Positions 21,016 through 36,100 are shown, numbered from the stretch's first letter. The stretch: 64,000 nucleotides of DNA from Balanoglossus misakiensis (GCA_040954595.2 JBECUI020000024.1:62001-126000); one strand, 5' to 3'. Numbers and translations: made by a program. Notes: a model not told the origin generated them from the sequence alone.

Positions 21016-23620
21016 AGTGGTTAATATGTCGTCGCGTGCCGAACTCGTGACCAAACGTGACATTGTCAGCTATGTGGCGATGCTATTTGATCCGTTTGGA
21101 TTTCTCGTCCCTGTAATGATCAAAGCCAAATTGTTCATTCAGTTACTATGGAAACTGGAATTAGACTGGGATGAACCTATCAACGCAGATCTCTACACTC
21201 AATGGATGCACATCGCAGAAGATCTCAAAGACTCGCAAAACACGAAGATCGAACGACAATATTTTGATGAACTTGAAGGCGACAATGAATGCGAGCTACA
21301 CGCCTTTGCAGACGCAAGCCAGAGAGCGTATGGGGCAGTAGTGTATTTGAAAAGAGGACAGCAAACGTCGTTTGTGATGGCGAAGACTAGAACCGCACCA
21401 GTGGCTGAAACTACACTCCCACGACTGGAATTGATGGCTGCGTTAATAGCCACACGTCTCAGCAAGTACGCTAAAGAAGCCCTGTCCTCCAAATATGACA
21501 TAGTTCGTTGTTATTTATGGAGTGACAGCCAAATTGTCCTTCACTGGCTGAACAGTGAGAAGAGACTTCCGGTGTTTGTGAAGAATCGAGTAGATGAAAT
21601 TCGCGAATTTCAGTCCACAAAGAAATACTGCCCATCAGAACACAACCCAGCTGATCTTTTAACCAGAGGGGTAACCTACGAAATGATGGAACGCTCTGAA
21701 CTATGGCGTAATGGACCAACATGGCTAAAGACAAGCGATTGGCCTAGTTGCCCAGCGTTTGATGTTAATGTGATGCATACCGCAATCGAACCAGATGAGA
21801 CGGACAGATTGCCGCTGCGTTTCGGCAACGGAATCAACGATCAGTCTACCGAGAACGCAGAAATACTCGCTCCCCCCAAAGCCAGACAATGTACAGATCG
21901 CGAAAATCTGGAAATTACCAGTCCCAATGACTACGGAATTCAACACGTTGTTGACATTTCCAGATTCAACAACTTGGATAGGCTATTACGAGTGACAAGT
22001 TATGTCCTCAGATTCATCGCACGGATGAAAAAATCTACCGAGGTAAAACACGGGAGAATTACCTCTGATGAGCTGCACCGAGCGGAAAATATGTGGGTTA
22101 AACATATTCAACGGCAGTTCTATGACGCCGAAATCCAGTCTGTGAAATTGAACTTGAGTACATGTGCGCCCATTGTTCGACAACTGAACTTATTTGTTGA
22201 CGAAGAAGACGTACTTCGCTGTGGGAGTAGAATCCATAACGCGCCGATCGATTTCGTCACAAGATTTCCCGCCTTGATACCCTCGCATCATAAATTGACA
22301 AATTTGATAATACGGAAATCACACGAACTGACGCTTCACCAGGGAGTCCAATCTACAGTGACACAGATAAGGCAAAGATATTGGATCCCCAAAATTCGGA
22401 TTATTGTACGCGGTGTCTTACGTGGTTGTGTCATTTGCAACAAAGTTACCGGGAAACCTTACGCGAATCCAGTGCAAGCGCCGCTACCAAGTTATCGAGT
22501 GAACATTGTCCCAGCATTTACTGTAACAGGCGTGGATTTCACGGGTCATCTTTATACCAAGGCCAAAGATGGGACACGTGCCAAAGCCTATATCTGTTTA
22601 TTCACCTGTGCGGTGACGCGTGCCATTTACCTAGAACTGGTTCCTGATATGTCAACCCAGACGTTCATGCACGCGTTTAGAAGATTCGCCGCGAGACGTT
22701 CTTTGCCGAGTAGGATGCTGTCAGACAACGCATCGACTTATTTATCGGCTGCCAATGAAATCAAAACACTGTTTGATACGCCAGAAGTAAATGACTTTCT
22801 CGCCGCACATCGTGTACAATGGACGTTTATACCGAAGCGCGCGCCCTGGTTTGGTGGCTTCTGGGAGAGGCTGATTGCTTTGACAAAGAACGCTATTAGG
22901 AAAACTCTCGGTCGAGCTTACCTAACCTTTGATGAACTCGCAACAGTTGTGACTGAAATTGAAGCCGTTTTAAACGACAGGCCGTTAACGTACGTGTCAT
23001 CCAGTATAAACGACAACATTGGATTGACCCCAAATCACTTGCTACATGGCAGGACACTGACCTCATTGCCGTACATCGAGATCACCGACGAAGAGGTGAT
23101 TGACCCATCTTACTGTGATAATCGTGAAATCAACAAAAGATATGAACATCTATCAAGATTACACGATCAATTTTGGCGAAGATGGTCGTCCGAGTATCTG
23201 ACTGCCCTACGTGAACGACATCCCACCAAAGGAACTCGTGATAATGTCATCAAGGTCGGAGATGTCGTGATAATACACAGTGACACTGACAAACGTCCGA
23301 AATGGCATTTAGGAACTGTAACAAGGTTGATCTTCGGTAATGATAAACTGGTACGATCTGCGGAGTTGAACACCGCAGGTGGTCCTACAAACCGACCTAT
23401 CCATAAATTGTACCCATTGGAAGTTGTCTCCAAGGAGCTGTCAACTGTGTCTGGAGATAATACAGGTATTGGAGCAGATTCCAACACGAATACTGAAACA
23501 GTCGACACAGCTGGCGCCTCTGAAGATTCCTCGGTGAAGGCGGATGTTGTACCCCCGAGACGACCTCTCAGAGACTCTGCAGTTGCCGCTCGAGTACGAA
23601 TAGCGGATCTCTCTGTTTGA
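21006..23620 (+). pseudogene. BEL-2a RT C-terminus, RNase H and integrase (open)
   Basis: This open stretch continues from the RT connection into RNase H (HAFADASQRAYGAVVYL near 21301; PRLELMAAL; LWSDSQIVLHWL; HNPADLLTRG). An integrase HHCC zinc domain comes next (His in SHHKL/LTLHQG, then CVICNK). The catalytic core shows Asp in TGVDFTG (near 22537), Asp in LSDNAST (near 22721) and Glu in GFWERLI (near 22867). A BEL-type C-terminus (GDVVIIHSDTDKRPKWHLG, RPIHKLYPLEV) ends at TGA 23618-23620. The family uses this to insert cDNA into the genome. Upstream lesions mean it cannot be made as a normal polyprotein here. Confidence 0.92.
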
Positions 23621-23791
23621 CTTTGAAATTGGAAAACAATTTCGATCGCAATGTGACTGTTATCATGTTTACTGACACAATGAACATTAGTTTATTATCC
23701 TTGAACACTTTAGGTGACTTTAATCATATTTCATGTTATTTGATGTTTTTTTTCTGACGATTTTCGAGACTTTCCTTTGCGCGGGGGAGAA
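23621..23791 (+). other. BEL-2a 3' noncoding region and polypurine tract
   Basis: A short AT-rich leader after the pol stop ends in GCGGGGGAGAA (23781-23791), the polypurine tract that abuts the 3' LTR. There is no coding. Confidence 0.75.
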
Positions 23792-24127
23792 TATGGAGAA
23801 GTGAGAGATTTACTCCAGAAGGATCACGAGACGGAAACTCTTACCCTATCAGAGTTGACTTTGTTTCCCGCCAAACTTTATACTTGTAGCAGATTTATTG
23901 TTATTTTTGAGTGTTTGCTCCGGAGTTCGTGGGACTTATATATAACCCAGTTTTGGCGCTTTCGGGCAGCATTTTGTAAGGAGCTCTGTGGTGTTACTCT
24001 GTTGTTCGATTCAGATGGTAATAAACCAGTGTTTTACCTAGCACTGAATCGTTCGCTTCTTTTCCAACGTCAGTATACTCGAACCCCCTCCCGGGAGTAT
24101 TGATCACTGCCACGATACTTCCCCACA
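23792..24127 (+). repeat. BEL-2a 3' LTR
   Basis: A 336-bp partner of 17681-18029, with TATA near 23937-23946 and AATAAA near 24020. It differs from the left LTR at several bases and lacks the 13-bp local duplication. At 23971 it has A (GGGCAGCATTTT) where the left LTR has T. The right LTR of BEL-2b shares this A. Confidence 0.92.
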
Positions 24128-27100
24128 ATTTGGTCAAAATGGTAAATTTTTGAAAATTACAAAAAATACCCGTTTTCTACATTTTCGAAAATCTGATGGA
24201 GTATAAAATGCTCTTCGTATGTATATATCGATACAAATTCCACAAAAGACAGTCTAATATGGCTCACTGCAGACAAAATTGTGTTTTACCAAATGTTCCT
24301 TGAAAATGTCATTTTTAGAAAAAAAAAGAAAAAAAACCTTTGTTCTTCGAATTTGGTGCCCTGATCATATATGACATGTTGATTGTATGTTAAAACTTTC
24401 GACCACTCCAAAAATGCAGAGATATTGACGGAATTCAAGAAAAAATAGCCATTTTGGCCATATTTTGACAAAAATGGTAAATTTTTAAAAAATCATAAAA
24501 AATTAACTCCTTTCTTCATTTTTGGAAATATTATGGATCATGAAGTGTCGTTCTCTTGTAAAAAGTGCTGCAAATTCCAGAAAAGGCGGTATAATTTGAA
24601 TCACCCAAGACAAAATTACCATTTTCGACTTTTTTTCGAAATATTGTCTTTTTTACAAAATAAATAAGAATAAATTCTTTTCTTAGTTTGAAACGGGTAG
24701 AGATACTTTCCACACGGGTTTTCTAACAATGAATTCCCGTTCATCAACTCAGATTTCCTACAGCATAAGTCGGCTGAAACCCTGACACTCTAGAGCAGAA
24801 ACAGTTGCACACTGGTAAAGTTGAACAAGTCGATTTTTCTACGGCATGGCTCGGCTAAATCTCCGTCACAATATGACAGACACTAGCGTACGTTAGCAAC
24901 GGTGATCAAGTCAGATTTTCTACGGCATGGCTTGGATAAAGCCCCGGCACTCTAGAGCAGAAACAAGCGTACAGAGACCACGTTGATCAAGTCTGATATC
25001 CTACGGCTTGGCTCGACTAAAACCCCGGCACACTATGACAGACACTAGCGTTCGTTAGCAACGTTGATCAAGTCAGATTTCCTACGGCATGGCTTGGATA
25101 AAGCCCTGGCACTCTAGAGCAGAAACACGCGTACAGAGACCACGTTGATCTACTCGGATTTCCTTCGGCCTGGCTCTGCAAAAGACCCGACACTCTAGTA
25201 CAAAGACGTTGGCTAAGTCGGGCAAACCGAAGAAGGAAAGTCACAGCGGGTCAACACTCGACATTTGTTTGGGTAGGACTGCATTATTGCCTGTCAATTT
25301 ATAGAGAAAGCCCGAATTTAACCAGGGCGTTTCAAACACCGACGTTAGTTGGGGGCACGGCCTGCAGTACTGCCGGGTAAGCTGACATCGGCGTACCGCA
25401 TATAATGTAGGGGGGGGGGGAACAGAACGGTTCAATACTACATTTATTAGATATCAGCTAATTTTGGACAATCATCTAAAATCTAAATCATTTTTTCATA
25501 TTTGGATATTAGATGATGTATGAAATTTCCATTATACGTTAAAATAGTGCTGATTATAAAAAATGCACTCTGAATGAGCTGATTTAATACAAAATTGCGT
25601 TTTATTCGTTTTTGCACCAAAAAGGTCATTTTTAGGCAAAACATTCTTTATTTTATTAATTCGGTGACCTGATCATATATAAACAATTGCTTGTATGTTA
25701 AAAGTTTTTATGACTTTTAAAAGCAGTGACACTGGCGGCATTCAACACGAAAATAACAATTTTAGCCACAATTTGGTCAAAATGGTAAATTTTTGAAAAT
25801 TACAAAAAATACCTGTTTTCTACATTTTCGGAAATCTGATGGAGTATAGAATGCTCTTCGTATGTATATATCGATACAAATTCCACAAAAGACCGTCTAA
25901 TTTGGCTCACTGCAGACAAAATTGCGTTTTACCAAATTTTCCTTGAAAATGTCATTTTTAGAAGAAAAAAGAAAGAAACAAACCTTTGTTCTTCGAATTT
26001 GGTGCCCTGATCATATATGATATGTTGATTGTATGTTAAAACTTTCGACCACTCCAAAAATGCAGAGATATTGACGGAATTCAAGAAAAAATAGCCATTT
26101 TGGCCATATTTTGACAAAAATGGTAAATTTTTAAATAATCATAAAAAATTAACTCTTTTCTTCATTTTCGGAAATATTATGGAGCATGAAGTGTCGTTCT
26201 CTTGTAAAAAGTGCGGCAAATTCCAGAAAAGTCGGTATAATTTGAATCACCCAAGACAAAATTACCATTTTCGACTTTTTTTCGAAAAATTGTCTTTTTT
26301 ACAAAATAAATAAGAATAAATTCTTTTCTTAGTTTCAAACGGGTAGAGATACTTTCCACACGGGTTTTCTAACATTGAATTCCCGTTAATGAACTCAGAT
26401 TTCCTACTGCATAAGTCGGCTAAAACCCTGACACTCTAGAGCAGAAACAGTTGCACACTGGTAACGTTGATCAAGTCTGATCTCCTACGGCTTGGCTCGA
26501 CTAAAACCCCGGCACACTATGACAGACACTAGCGTTCGTTAGCAACGTTGATCAAGTCAGATTTCCTACGGCATGGCTTAGCTAAAACCCTGGCACTCTA
26601 GAGCAGAAACACGCGTACAGAGACCACGTTGATCTCCTCACATTTCCTTCGGCCTGGCACGACTGATGCCCCGGCACTATATATAGGACACAGACTGGCG
26701 TAAGTTAACAACGGTAATCACGTCGGGTTTCCTACGGCCTGGCTCAGCTGAAGCCCCGGCACTCTAGAGCAGAAACAGGCGTACATTGACCACGTTGATC
26801 AAGTCAGATTTTCTACGGCGTGACTCGGCTGGTGCACCGGCACTATATGACACAGACTGGCGTAAGTTATCAACGGTGATTACGTAGGATTTCCTACGGC
26901 CTGGTTTAGCTGAATCCCCGGCACTTTAGAGCGGAAACACGCGTACATTGACCACGATGATCAAGTCAGATCTCCTACGGCCTGGCTCGACTAAAACCCC
27001 GGCACACCATGACAGACACTAGCGTTCGTTAGCAACGGTGATCAAGTCGGATTTCCGTCGGCCTGGCTCTGCAAAAGACCCGACACTCTAGTACAAAGAC

Positions 27101-28264
27101 GTTGGCTAAGTCGGACAAACCGAAGAGGGAAAGTCACAGCGGTTCAACACTTGACATTTGTTCGGGTAGGACTGCATTATTGCCTGTCAATTTATAGAGA
27201 AAGCCCAAATTTAACCAGGGCGTTTCAAACACCGACGTTAGTTGGGGGCACGGCCTGCAGTACTGCCGGGTAAGCTGACATCGGCGTACCGCATATAATG
27301 TAGGGGGGGGGAACAGAACGGTTCAATACTACATTTATTAGATATCAGCTAATTTTGGACGATCATTTAAAATCTAAATCATTTTTTTCATATTTGGATA
27401 TCTGATGATGTATGAAATTTCCATTATATGTAAAAATGGTGCTGATTATACAAAATGCATTCTGATTTAATACAAAATTGCGTTTTATTCATTTTTGCAC
27501 CAAAAAGGTCATTTTTAGGCAAAACATTCTTTATTTTTTTAATTCGGTGACCTGATCATATATAAACAATTGCTTGTATGTTAAAAGTTTTTATGACTTT
27601 TAAAAGCAGTGACACTGGCGGCATTCAACACGAAAATAACAATTTTAGCCACAATTTGGTCAAAATGGTAAATTTTTGAAAATTACAAAAAATACCTGTT
27701 TTCTACATTTTCGGAAATCTGATGGAGTATAGAATGCTCTTCGTATGTATATATCGATACAAATTCCACAAAAGACCGTCTAATTTGGCTCACTGCAGAC
27801 AAAATTGCGTTTTACCAAATTTTCCTTGAATATGTCATTTTTAGAAGAAAAAAGAAAGAAAAAAACCTTTGTTCTTCGAATTTGGTGCCCTGATCATATA
27901 TGATATGTTGATTGTATGTTAAAACTTCCGACCACTCCGAAAATGCAGAGATATTGACGGAATTCAAGAAAAAATAGCCATTTTGGCCATATTTTGACAA
28001 AAATGGTAAATTTTTAAATAATCATAAAAAATTAACTCTTTTCTTCATTTTCGGAAATATTATGGAGCATGAAGTGTCGTTCTCTTGTAAAAAGTGCTGC
28101 AAATTCCAGAAAAGGCGGTATAATTTGAATCACCCAAGACAAAATTACCATTTTCGACTTTTTTTCGAAAAATTGTCTTTTTTACAAAATAAATAAGAAT
28201 AAATTCTTTTCTTAGTTTCAAACGGGTAGAGATACTTTCCACACGGGTTTTCTAACATTGAATT

Positions 28265-28960
28265 CCCGTTCATCAACTCAGATTTCCTACAGCATAAGTC
28301 GGCTAAAACCCTGACACTCTAGAGCAGAAACAGTTGCACACTGGTAACGTTGAACAAGTCGATTTTTCTATGGCCTGGCTCGGCTAAATCTCCGTCACAA
28401 TATGACAGACACTAGCAAACGTTAGCAACGGTGATCAAGTCAGATTTTCTACGGCATGGCTTGGATAAAGCCCCGGCACTCTAGAGCAGAAACACGCGTA
28501 CAGAGACCACGTTGATCTACTCACATTTCCTTCGGCCTGGCACGGCTGATGCCCCGGCACTATATATAGGACACAGACTGGCGTAAGTTAACAACGGTAA
28601 TCACGTCGGGTTTCCTACGGCCTGGCTCAGCTGAAGCCCCGGCACTCTAGAGCAGAAACAGGCGTACATTGACCACGTTGATCAAGTCAGATTTCCTACG
28701 GCGTGACTCGGCTGGTGCACCGGCTCTATATGACACAGACTGGCGTAAGTTATCAACGGTGATTACGTCGGATTTCCTACGGCCTGGTTTAGCTGAAGCC
28801 CCGGCACTTTAGAGCGGAAACACGCGTACATTGACCACGATGATCAAGTCAGATCTCCTACAGCCTGGCTCGACTAAAACCCCGGCACACCATGACAGAC
28901 ACTAGCGTTCGTTAGCAACGGTGATCAAGTCGGATTTCTTTCGGCCTGGCTCTGCAAAAG
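28265..28960. repeat. 81-bp monomer block of one satellite unit
   Basis: This is a representative GC-richer domain. Monomers of about 81 bp alternate between two types. One contains GGCACTCTAGAGCAGAAACA and ends in ACCACGTTGATCAAGTC; the other contains GACAGACACTAGCG and ends in GTTAGCAACG. Both carry TCCTACGGC(C/A)TGGCT and GATCAAGTC. Adjacent units differ in how many monomers they keep, as expected for unequal exchange within a satellite. Confidence 0.85.
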
Positions 28961-29197
28961 AACCGACACTCTAGTACAAAGACGTTGGCTAAGTCGGGCA
29001 AACCGAAGAGGGAAAGTCACAGCGGGTCAACACTCGACATTTGTTCGGGTAGGACTGCATTATTGCCTGTCAATTTATAGAGAAAGCCCGAATTTAACCA
29101 GGCCGTTTCAAACACCGACGTTAGTTGGGGGCACGGCCTGCAGTACTGCCGGGTAAGCTGACATCGGCGTACCGCATATAATGTAGGGGGGGGGGGG

Positions 29198-30165
29198 ACA
29201 GAACGGTTCAATACTACATTTATTAGATATCAGCTAATTTTGGACAATCATCTAAAATCTAAATCATTTTTTCATATTTGGATATCTGATGATGTATGAA
29301 ATTTCCATTATATGTAAAAATGGTGCTGATTATAAAAAATGCACTCTGAATGAGCTGATTTAATACAAAATTGCGTTTTATTCGTTTTTGCACCAAAAAG
29401 GTCATTTTTAGTCAAAACATTCTTTATAATTTTAATTCGGTGACCTGATCATATATAAACAATTGCTTGTATGTTAAAAGTTTTCATGACTTTTAAAAGC
29501 AGTGACACTGGCGGCATTCAACACGAAAATAACAATTTTAGCCACAATTTGGTCAAAATGGTAAATTTTTGAAAATTACAAAAAATACCTGTTTTCTACA
29601 TTTTCGGAAATCTGATGGAGTATAGAATGCTCTTCGTATGTATATATCGATACAAATTCCACAAAAGACCGTCTAATTTGGCTCACTGCAGACAAAATTG
29701 CGTTTTACCAAATTTTCCTTGAAAATGTCATTTTTAGAAAAATAAAATAAAAAAACCTTTCTTCTTCGAATTTGGTGCCCTGATCATATACGACATGTTG
29801 ATTGTATGTTAAAACTTTCGACCACTCCAAAAATGCAGAGATATTGACGGAATTCAAGAAAAAATAGCCATTTTGGCCATATTTTGACAAAATGGTACAT
29901 TTTTAAAAAATCTTAAACAATTAACTCTTTTCTTCATTTTCGGAAATATTATGGAGCATGAAGTGTCGTTCTCTTGTAAAAAGTGCTGCAAATTCCAGAA
30001 AAGGTGGTATAATTTGAATCACCCAAGACAAAATTACCATTTTCGACTTTTTTTCGAAAAATTGTCTTTTTTACAAAATAAATAAGAATAAATTCTTTTC
30101 TTAGTTTCAAACGGGTAGAGATACTTTCCACACGGGTTTTCTAACATTGAATTCCCGTTCATCAA
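29198..30165. repeat. AT-rich block with about 330-bp subrepeats in one satellite unit
   Basis: Two diverged subrepeats begin ACAAAATTGCG at about 29365 and 29692, and a third, truncated one begins ACAAAATTACC at about 30027. They align through shared marks such as CCTGATCATATA, TGTATGTTAAAA, TGGTAAATTTTT and CATTTTCGGAAAT. The BEL-2 insertion site ATTTG lies in the first subrepeat. Confidence 0.8.
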
Positions 30166-33100
30166 CTCAGATTTCCTACAGCATAAGTCGGCTAAAACCC
30201 TGACACTCTAGAGCAGAAACAGTTGCACACTGGTAACGTTGAACAAGTCGATTTTTCTACGGCCTGGTTCGGCTAAATCTCCGTCACAATATGACAGACA
30301 CTAGCGTACGTAAGCAACGGTGATCAAGTCAGATTTTCTACGGCATGGGTTGGATAAAGCCCCGGCACTCTAGAGCAGAAACACGCGTACAGAGACCACG
30401 TTGATCAAGTCTGATCTCCTACGGCTTGGCTCGACTAAAACCCCGGCACACTATGACAGACACTAGCGTTCGTTAGCAACGTTGATCAAGTCAGATTTCC
30501 TACGGCCTGGCACGGCTGATGCCCCGGCACTATATATAGGACACAGACTGGCGTAAGTTAACAACGGTAATCACGTCGGGTTTCCTACGGCCTGGCTCAG
30601 CTGAAGCCCCGGCACTCTAGAGCAGAAACAGGCGTACATTGACCACGTTGATCAAGTCAGATTTCCTACGGCGTGACTCGGCTGGTGCACCGGCTCTATA
30701 TGACACTGACTGGCGTAAGTTATCAATGGTGATTACGTCGGATTTCCTACGGCCTGGTTTAGCTGAAGCCCCGGCACTTTAGAGCGGAAACACGCGTACA
30801 TTGACCACGATGATCAAGTCAGATCTCCTACAGCCTGGCTCGACTAAAACCCCGGCACACCATGACAGACACTAGCGTTCGTTAGCAAAGGTGATCAAGT
30901 CGGATTTCCTTCGGCCTGGCTCTGCAAAAGAACCGACACTCTAGTACAAAGACGTTGGCTAAGTCGGGCAAACCGAAGAGGGAAAGTCACAGCGGGTCAA
31001 CACTCGACATTTGTTCGGGTAGGACTGCATTATTGCCTGTCAATTTATAGAGAAAGCCCGAATTTAACCAGGGCGTTTCAAACACCGACGTTAGTTGGGG
31101 GCACGGCCTGCAGTCCTGCCGGGTAAGCTGACATCGGCGTACCGCATGTAATGTAGGGGGGGGGGGGAACAGAACGGTTCAATACTACATTTATTAGATA
31201 TCAGCTAATTTTGGACAATCATCTAAAATCTAAATCATGTTTTCATATTTGGATATCTGATGATGTATGAAATTTCCATTATATGTAAAAATGGTGCTGA
31301 TTATAAAAAATGCACTCTGAATGAGCTGATTTAATACAAAATTGCGTTTTCTTCGTTTTTGCACCAAAAAGGTCATTTTTAGTCAAAACGTTCTTTATTT
31401 TTTTAATTCGGTGACCTGATCATATATAAACAATTGCTTGTATGTTAAAAGTTTTCATGACTTTTAAAAGCAGTAACACTGGCGGCATTCAACGCGAAAA
31501 TAGCAATTTTAGCCACAATTTGGTAAAAATTGTAAATTTTTTTAAAATTACAAAAAATACCTGTTTTCTACATTTTCGGAAATCTGATGGAGTATAGAAT
31601 GCTCTTCGTATGTATATATCGATACAAATTCCACAAAAGACCGTCTAATTTGGCTCACTGCAGACACAATTGCGTTTTACCAAATTTTCCTTGAAAATGT
31701 CATTTTTAGAAAAAAAAATAAAAAAACCTTTGTTCTTCGAATTTGGTGCTCGGATCATAACGACATGTTGATTGTTTGTTAAAAGTTTCGACCACTCCAA
31801 AAATGCAGAGATATTGACGGAATTCAAGAAAAAATAGCCATTTTGGCCATATTTTGACAAAAATGGTAAATTTTTAAAAAATCATAAAAAATAAACTCTT
31901 TTCTTCATTTTCGGAAATATTATGGAGCATGAAGTGTCGTTCTCTTGTAAAAAGTGCTGCAAATTCCAGAAAAGGCGGTATAATTTGAATCACCCAAGAC
32001 AAAATTACCATTTTCGACTTTTTTTTCGAAAAATTGTCTTTTTTACAAAATAAATAAGAATAAATTATTTTCTTAGTTTCAAACGGGTAGTGATACTTTC
32101 CACACGGGTTTTCTAACATTGAATTCCCGTTCATCAACTCAGATTTCCTACAGCATAAGTCGGCTAAAACCCTGACACTCTAGAGCAGAAACAGTTGCAC
32201 ACTGGTAACGTTGAACAAGTCGATTTTTCTACGGCCTGGCTCGACTAAATCTCCGTCACAATATGACAGACACAAGCGTACGTTAGCAATGGTGATCAAG
32301 TCAGATTTTCTACGGCATGGGTTTCCTACGGCCTGGCTGAGCTGAAGCCCCGGCACTCTAGAGAAGAAACACGCGTACAGAGACCACGTTGATCAAGTCT
32401 GATCTCCTACGGCTTGGCTCGACTAAAACCCCGGCACACTATGACAGACACTAGCGTTCGTTAGCAACGTTGATCAAGTCAGATTTCCTACGGCATGGCT
32501 TAGCTAAAACCCTGGCACTCTAGAGCAGAAACACGCGTACAGAGACCACGTTGATCTTCTCACATTTCCTTCGGCCTGGCACGGCTGATGCCCCCGGCAC
32601 TATATATAGGACACAAACTGGCGTAAGTTAACAACAGTATTTACGTCGGATTTCCTACGGCCTGGCTCAGCTGAAGCCCCAGCACTTTAGAGCAGAAACA
32701 GGCGTACATTGACCACGTTGATCAAGTAAGATTTCCTACGGCGTGACTCGGCTGGTGCACCGGCTCTATATGACACAGACTGGCGTAAGTTATCAACGGT
32801 GATTACGTCGGATTTCCTACGGCCTGGTTTAGCTGAAGCCCCGGCACTTTAGAGCGGACACGCGTACATTGACCACGATGATCAAGTCAGATCTCCTACA
32901 GCCTGGCTCGACTAAAACCCCGGCACACCATGACAGACACTAGCGTTCGTTTGCAACGGTGATCAAGTCGGATTTCCTTCGGCCTGGCTCTGCAAAAGAC
33001 CCGACACTCTAGTACACAGACGTTGGCTAAGTCGGGCAAACCGAACAGGGAAAGTCACAGCGGGTCAACACTCGACATTTGTTCCGGTAGGACTGCATTA

Positions 33101-36100
33101 TTGCCTGTCAATTTATAGAGAAAGCCCGAATTTAACCAGGGCGTTTCAAACACCGCCGTTAGTTGGGGGCACGGCCTGCAGTACTGCCGGGTAAGCTGAC
33201 ATCAGCGTACCGCATATAATGTAGGGGGGGGGGGAATAGAACGGTTCAATACTACATTTATCAGATATCAGCTAATTTTGGACAATCATCTAAAATGTAA
33301 ATCATCTTTTCATATTTGGATATCTGATGATGTATGAAATTTCCATTATATGTAAAAATGGTGCTGATTATAAAAATGCAGTCTGAATGAGCTGATTTAA
33401 TACAAAATTGCGTTTTATTCGTTTTTGCACCAAAAAGGTCATTTTTAGTCAAAACATTCTTTATTTTTTTAATTCGGTGACCTGATCATATATAAACAAT
33501 TGCTTGTATGTTAAAAGTTTTTATGACTTTTAAAAGCAGTGACACTGGCGGCATTCAACACGAAAATAACAATTTTAGCCACAATTTGGTCAAAATGGTA
33601 AATTTTTGAAAATTACAAAAAATACCTGTTTTCTACATTTTCGGAAATCTGATGGAGTATAGAATGCTCTTCGTATGTATATATCGATACAAATTCCACA
33701 AAAGACCGTCTAATTTGGCTCACTGCAGACAAAATTGCGTTTTACCAAATTTTCCTTGAAAATGTCATTTTAGAAAAAAAAAAAAAAAAAACCTTTGTTC
33801 TTCGAATTTGGTGCCTGATCATATATAACATGTTGATTGTATGTTAAAACTTTCGACCACTCCAAAAATGCTGAGATATTGACGGAATTCAAGAAAAAAT
33901 AGCCATTTTGGCCATATTTTGACAAAAATGGTAAATTTTTAAAAATCATAAAAAATTAACTCTTTTCTTCATTTTCGGAAATATTATGGAGCATGAAGTG
34001 TCGTTCTCTTGTAAAAAGTGCTGCAAATTCCAGAAAAGGCGGTATAATTTGAATCACCCAAGACAAAATTACCATTTTCGACTTTTTTCGAAATATTGTC
34101 TTTTTTACAAAATAAATAAGAATAAATTCTTTTCTTAGTTCCAAACGGGTAGAGATACTTTCCACACGGGTTTTCTAACATTGAATTCCCGTTCATCAGC
34201 TCTGATTTCCTACAGCATAAATCGGCTAAAACCGTGACACTCTAGAGCAGAAACAGTTGCACACTGGTAACGTTGAACAAGTCGATTTTTTTACAGCCTG
34301 GCTCGGCTAAATCTCCGTCACAATATGACAGACACTAGCGTACGTTAGCAACGGTGATCAAGTCAGATTTTCTACGGCATGGCTTGGATAAAGCCCCGGC
34401 ACTCTAGAGCAGAAACACGCGTACAGAGACCACGTTGATCAAGTCTGATCTCCTACGGCTTGGCTCGACTAAAAACCCCGGCACACTATGACAGACACTA
34501 GCGTTCGTTAGCAACGTTGATCAAGACAGATTTCCTACGGCATGGCTTTGCTAAAGCCCTGACACTCTAGAGCAGAAACACGCGTACAGAGACCACGTTG
34601 ATCTACTCACATTTCCTTCGGCCTGGCACGGCTGATGCCCCGGCACTATATATAGGACACAGACTGGCGTAAGTTAACAACGGTAATCACGTCGGGTTTC
34701 CTACGGCCTGGCTCAGCTGAAGCCCCGGCACTCTAGAGCAGAAACAGGCGTACATTGACCACGTTGATCAAGTCAGATTTCCTACGGCGTGACTCGGCTG
34801 GTGCACCGGCTCTCTATGACACAGACTGTCGTAAGTTATCAACGGTGATTACGTCGGATTTCCTACGGCCTGGTTTAGCTGAAACCCCGGCACTTTAGAG
34901 CGGAAACACGCTTACATAGACCACGATGATCAAGTCAAATCTTGTACGGCCTGGCTCGACTAAAACCCCGGCACACCATGACAGACACTAGCGTTCGTTA
35001 GCAACGGTGATCAAGTCGGATTTCCATCGGCCTGGCTCTGCAAAAGACCCGACACTCTAGTACAAAGACGTTGGCTAAGTCGGGCAAACCGAAGAGGGAA
35101 AGTCACAGTGGGTCAACACTCGACATTTGTTCGGGTAGGACTGCATTATTGCCTGTCAATTTATAGAGAAAGCCCGAATTTAACCAGGGCGTTTCAAACA
35201 CCGACGTTAGTTGGGGGCACGGCCTGCAGTACTGCCGGGTAAGCTGACATCGGCGTACCGCATATAATGTAGGGGGGGGGGGAACAGAACGGTTCAATAC
35301 TACATTTATTAGATATCAGCTAATTTTGGACAATCATCTAAAATCTAAATCATTTTTTCATATTTGGATATCTGATGATGTATGAAATTTCCATTATATG
35401 TAAAAATGGTGCTGATTATAAAAAATGCACTCTGAATGAGCTGATTTAATACAAAATTGCGTTTTATTCGTTTTTGCACCAAAAAGGTCATTTTTAGGCA
35501 AACATTCTTCATTTTTATAATTCGGTGACCTGATCATATATAAACAATTGCTTGTATGTTGAAAGTTTTAATGACTTTTAAAAGCAGTGACACTGGCGGC
35601 ATTCAACACGAAAATAACAATTTTAGCCACAATTTGGTCAAAATGGTAAATTTTTGAAAATTACAAAAAATACATGTTTTCTACATTTTCGGAAATCTGA
35701 TGGAGTATAGAATGTTCTTCGTATGTATATATCGATACAAATTCCACAAAAGACCGTCTAATTTGGCTCACTGCAGACAAAATTGCGTTTTACCAAATTT
35801 TCCTTGAAAATGTCATTTTTAGAAAAAAAAATAAAAAACCTTTGTTCATCGAATTTGGTGCCCTGATCATATATGACATGTTGATTGTATGTTAAAACTT
35901 TCGACCACTCCAAAAATGCAGAGATATTGACGGAATTCAAGAAAAAATAGCCATTTTGGCCATATTTTGACAAAAATGGTAAATTTTTAAAAAATCATAA
36001 AAAATTAACTCTTTTCTTCATTTTCGGAAATATAATGGAGCATGAAGTGTCGTTCTCTTGTAAAAAGTGCTGCAAATTCCAGAAAAGGCGGTATAATTTG

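Larger units (their letters stand above)
17681..24127 (+). mobile_element. BEL/Pao retrotransposon BEL-2a (two LTRs, defective)
   Basis: This is a complete structure of LTR, primer site, gag-pol, polypurine tract and LTR, 6447 bp long, inserted in the AT-rich part of a satellite unit with an ATTTG target duplication. Compared with BEL-2b it has a TAG in gag (18273-18275), a one-base deletion near 18885, a 22-bp deletion at about 19280, an in-frame 21-bp deletion near 19651, a TGA at 20530-20532 and an 8-bp deletion near 21006. The RNase H and integrase half is open. It descends from the same insertion as BEL-2b (see findings). Confidence 0.93.

Noticed and set aside
25929-26359. Recurring 60-65 codon minus-strand frames in every satellite unit
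   Set aside because: They recur only because the satellite recurs. They vary freely in length at homopolymers, show no domain or codon signal, and overlap AT-rich subrepeats.
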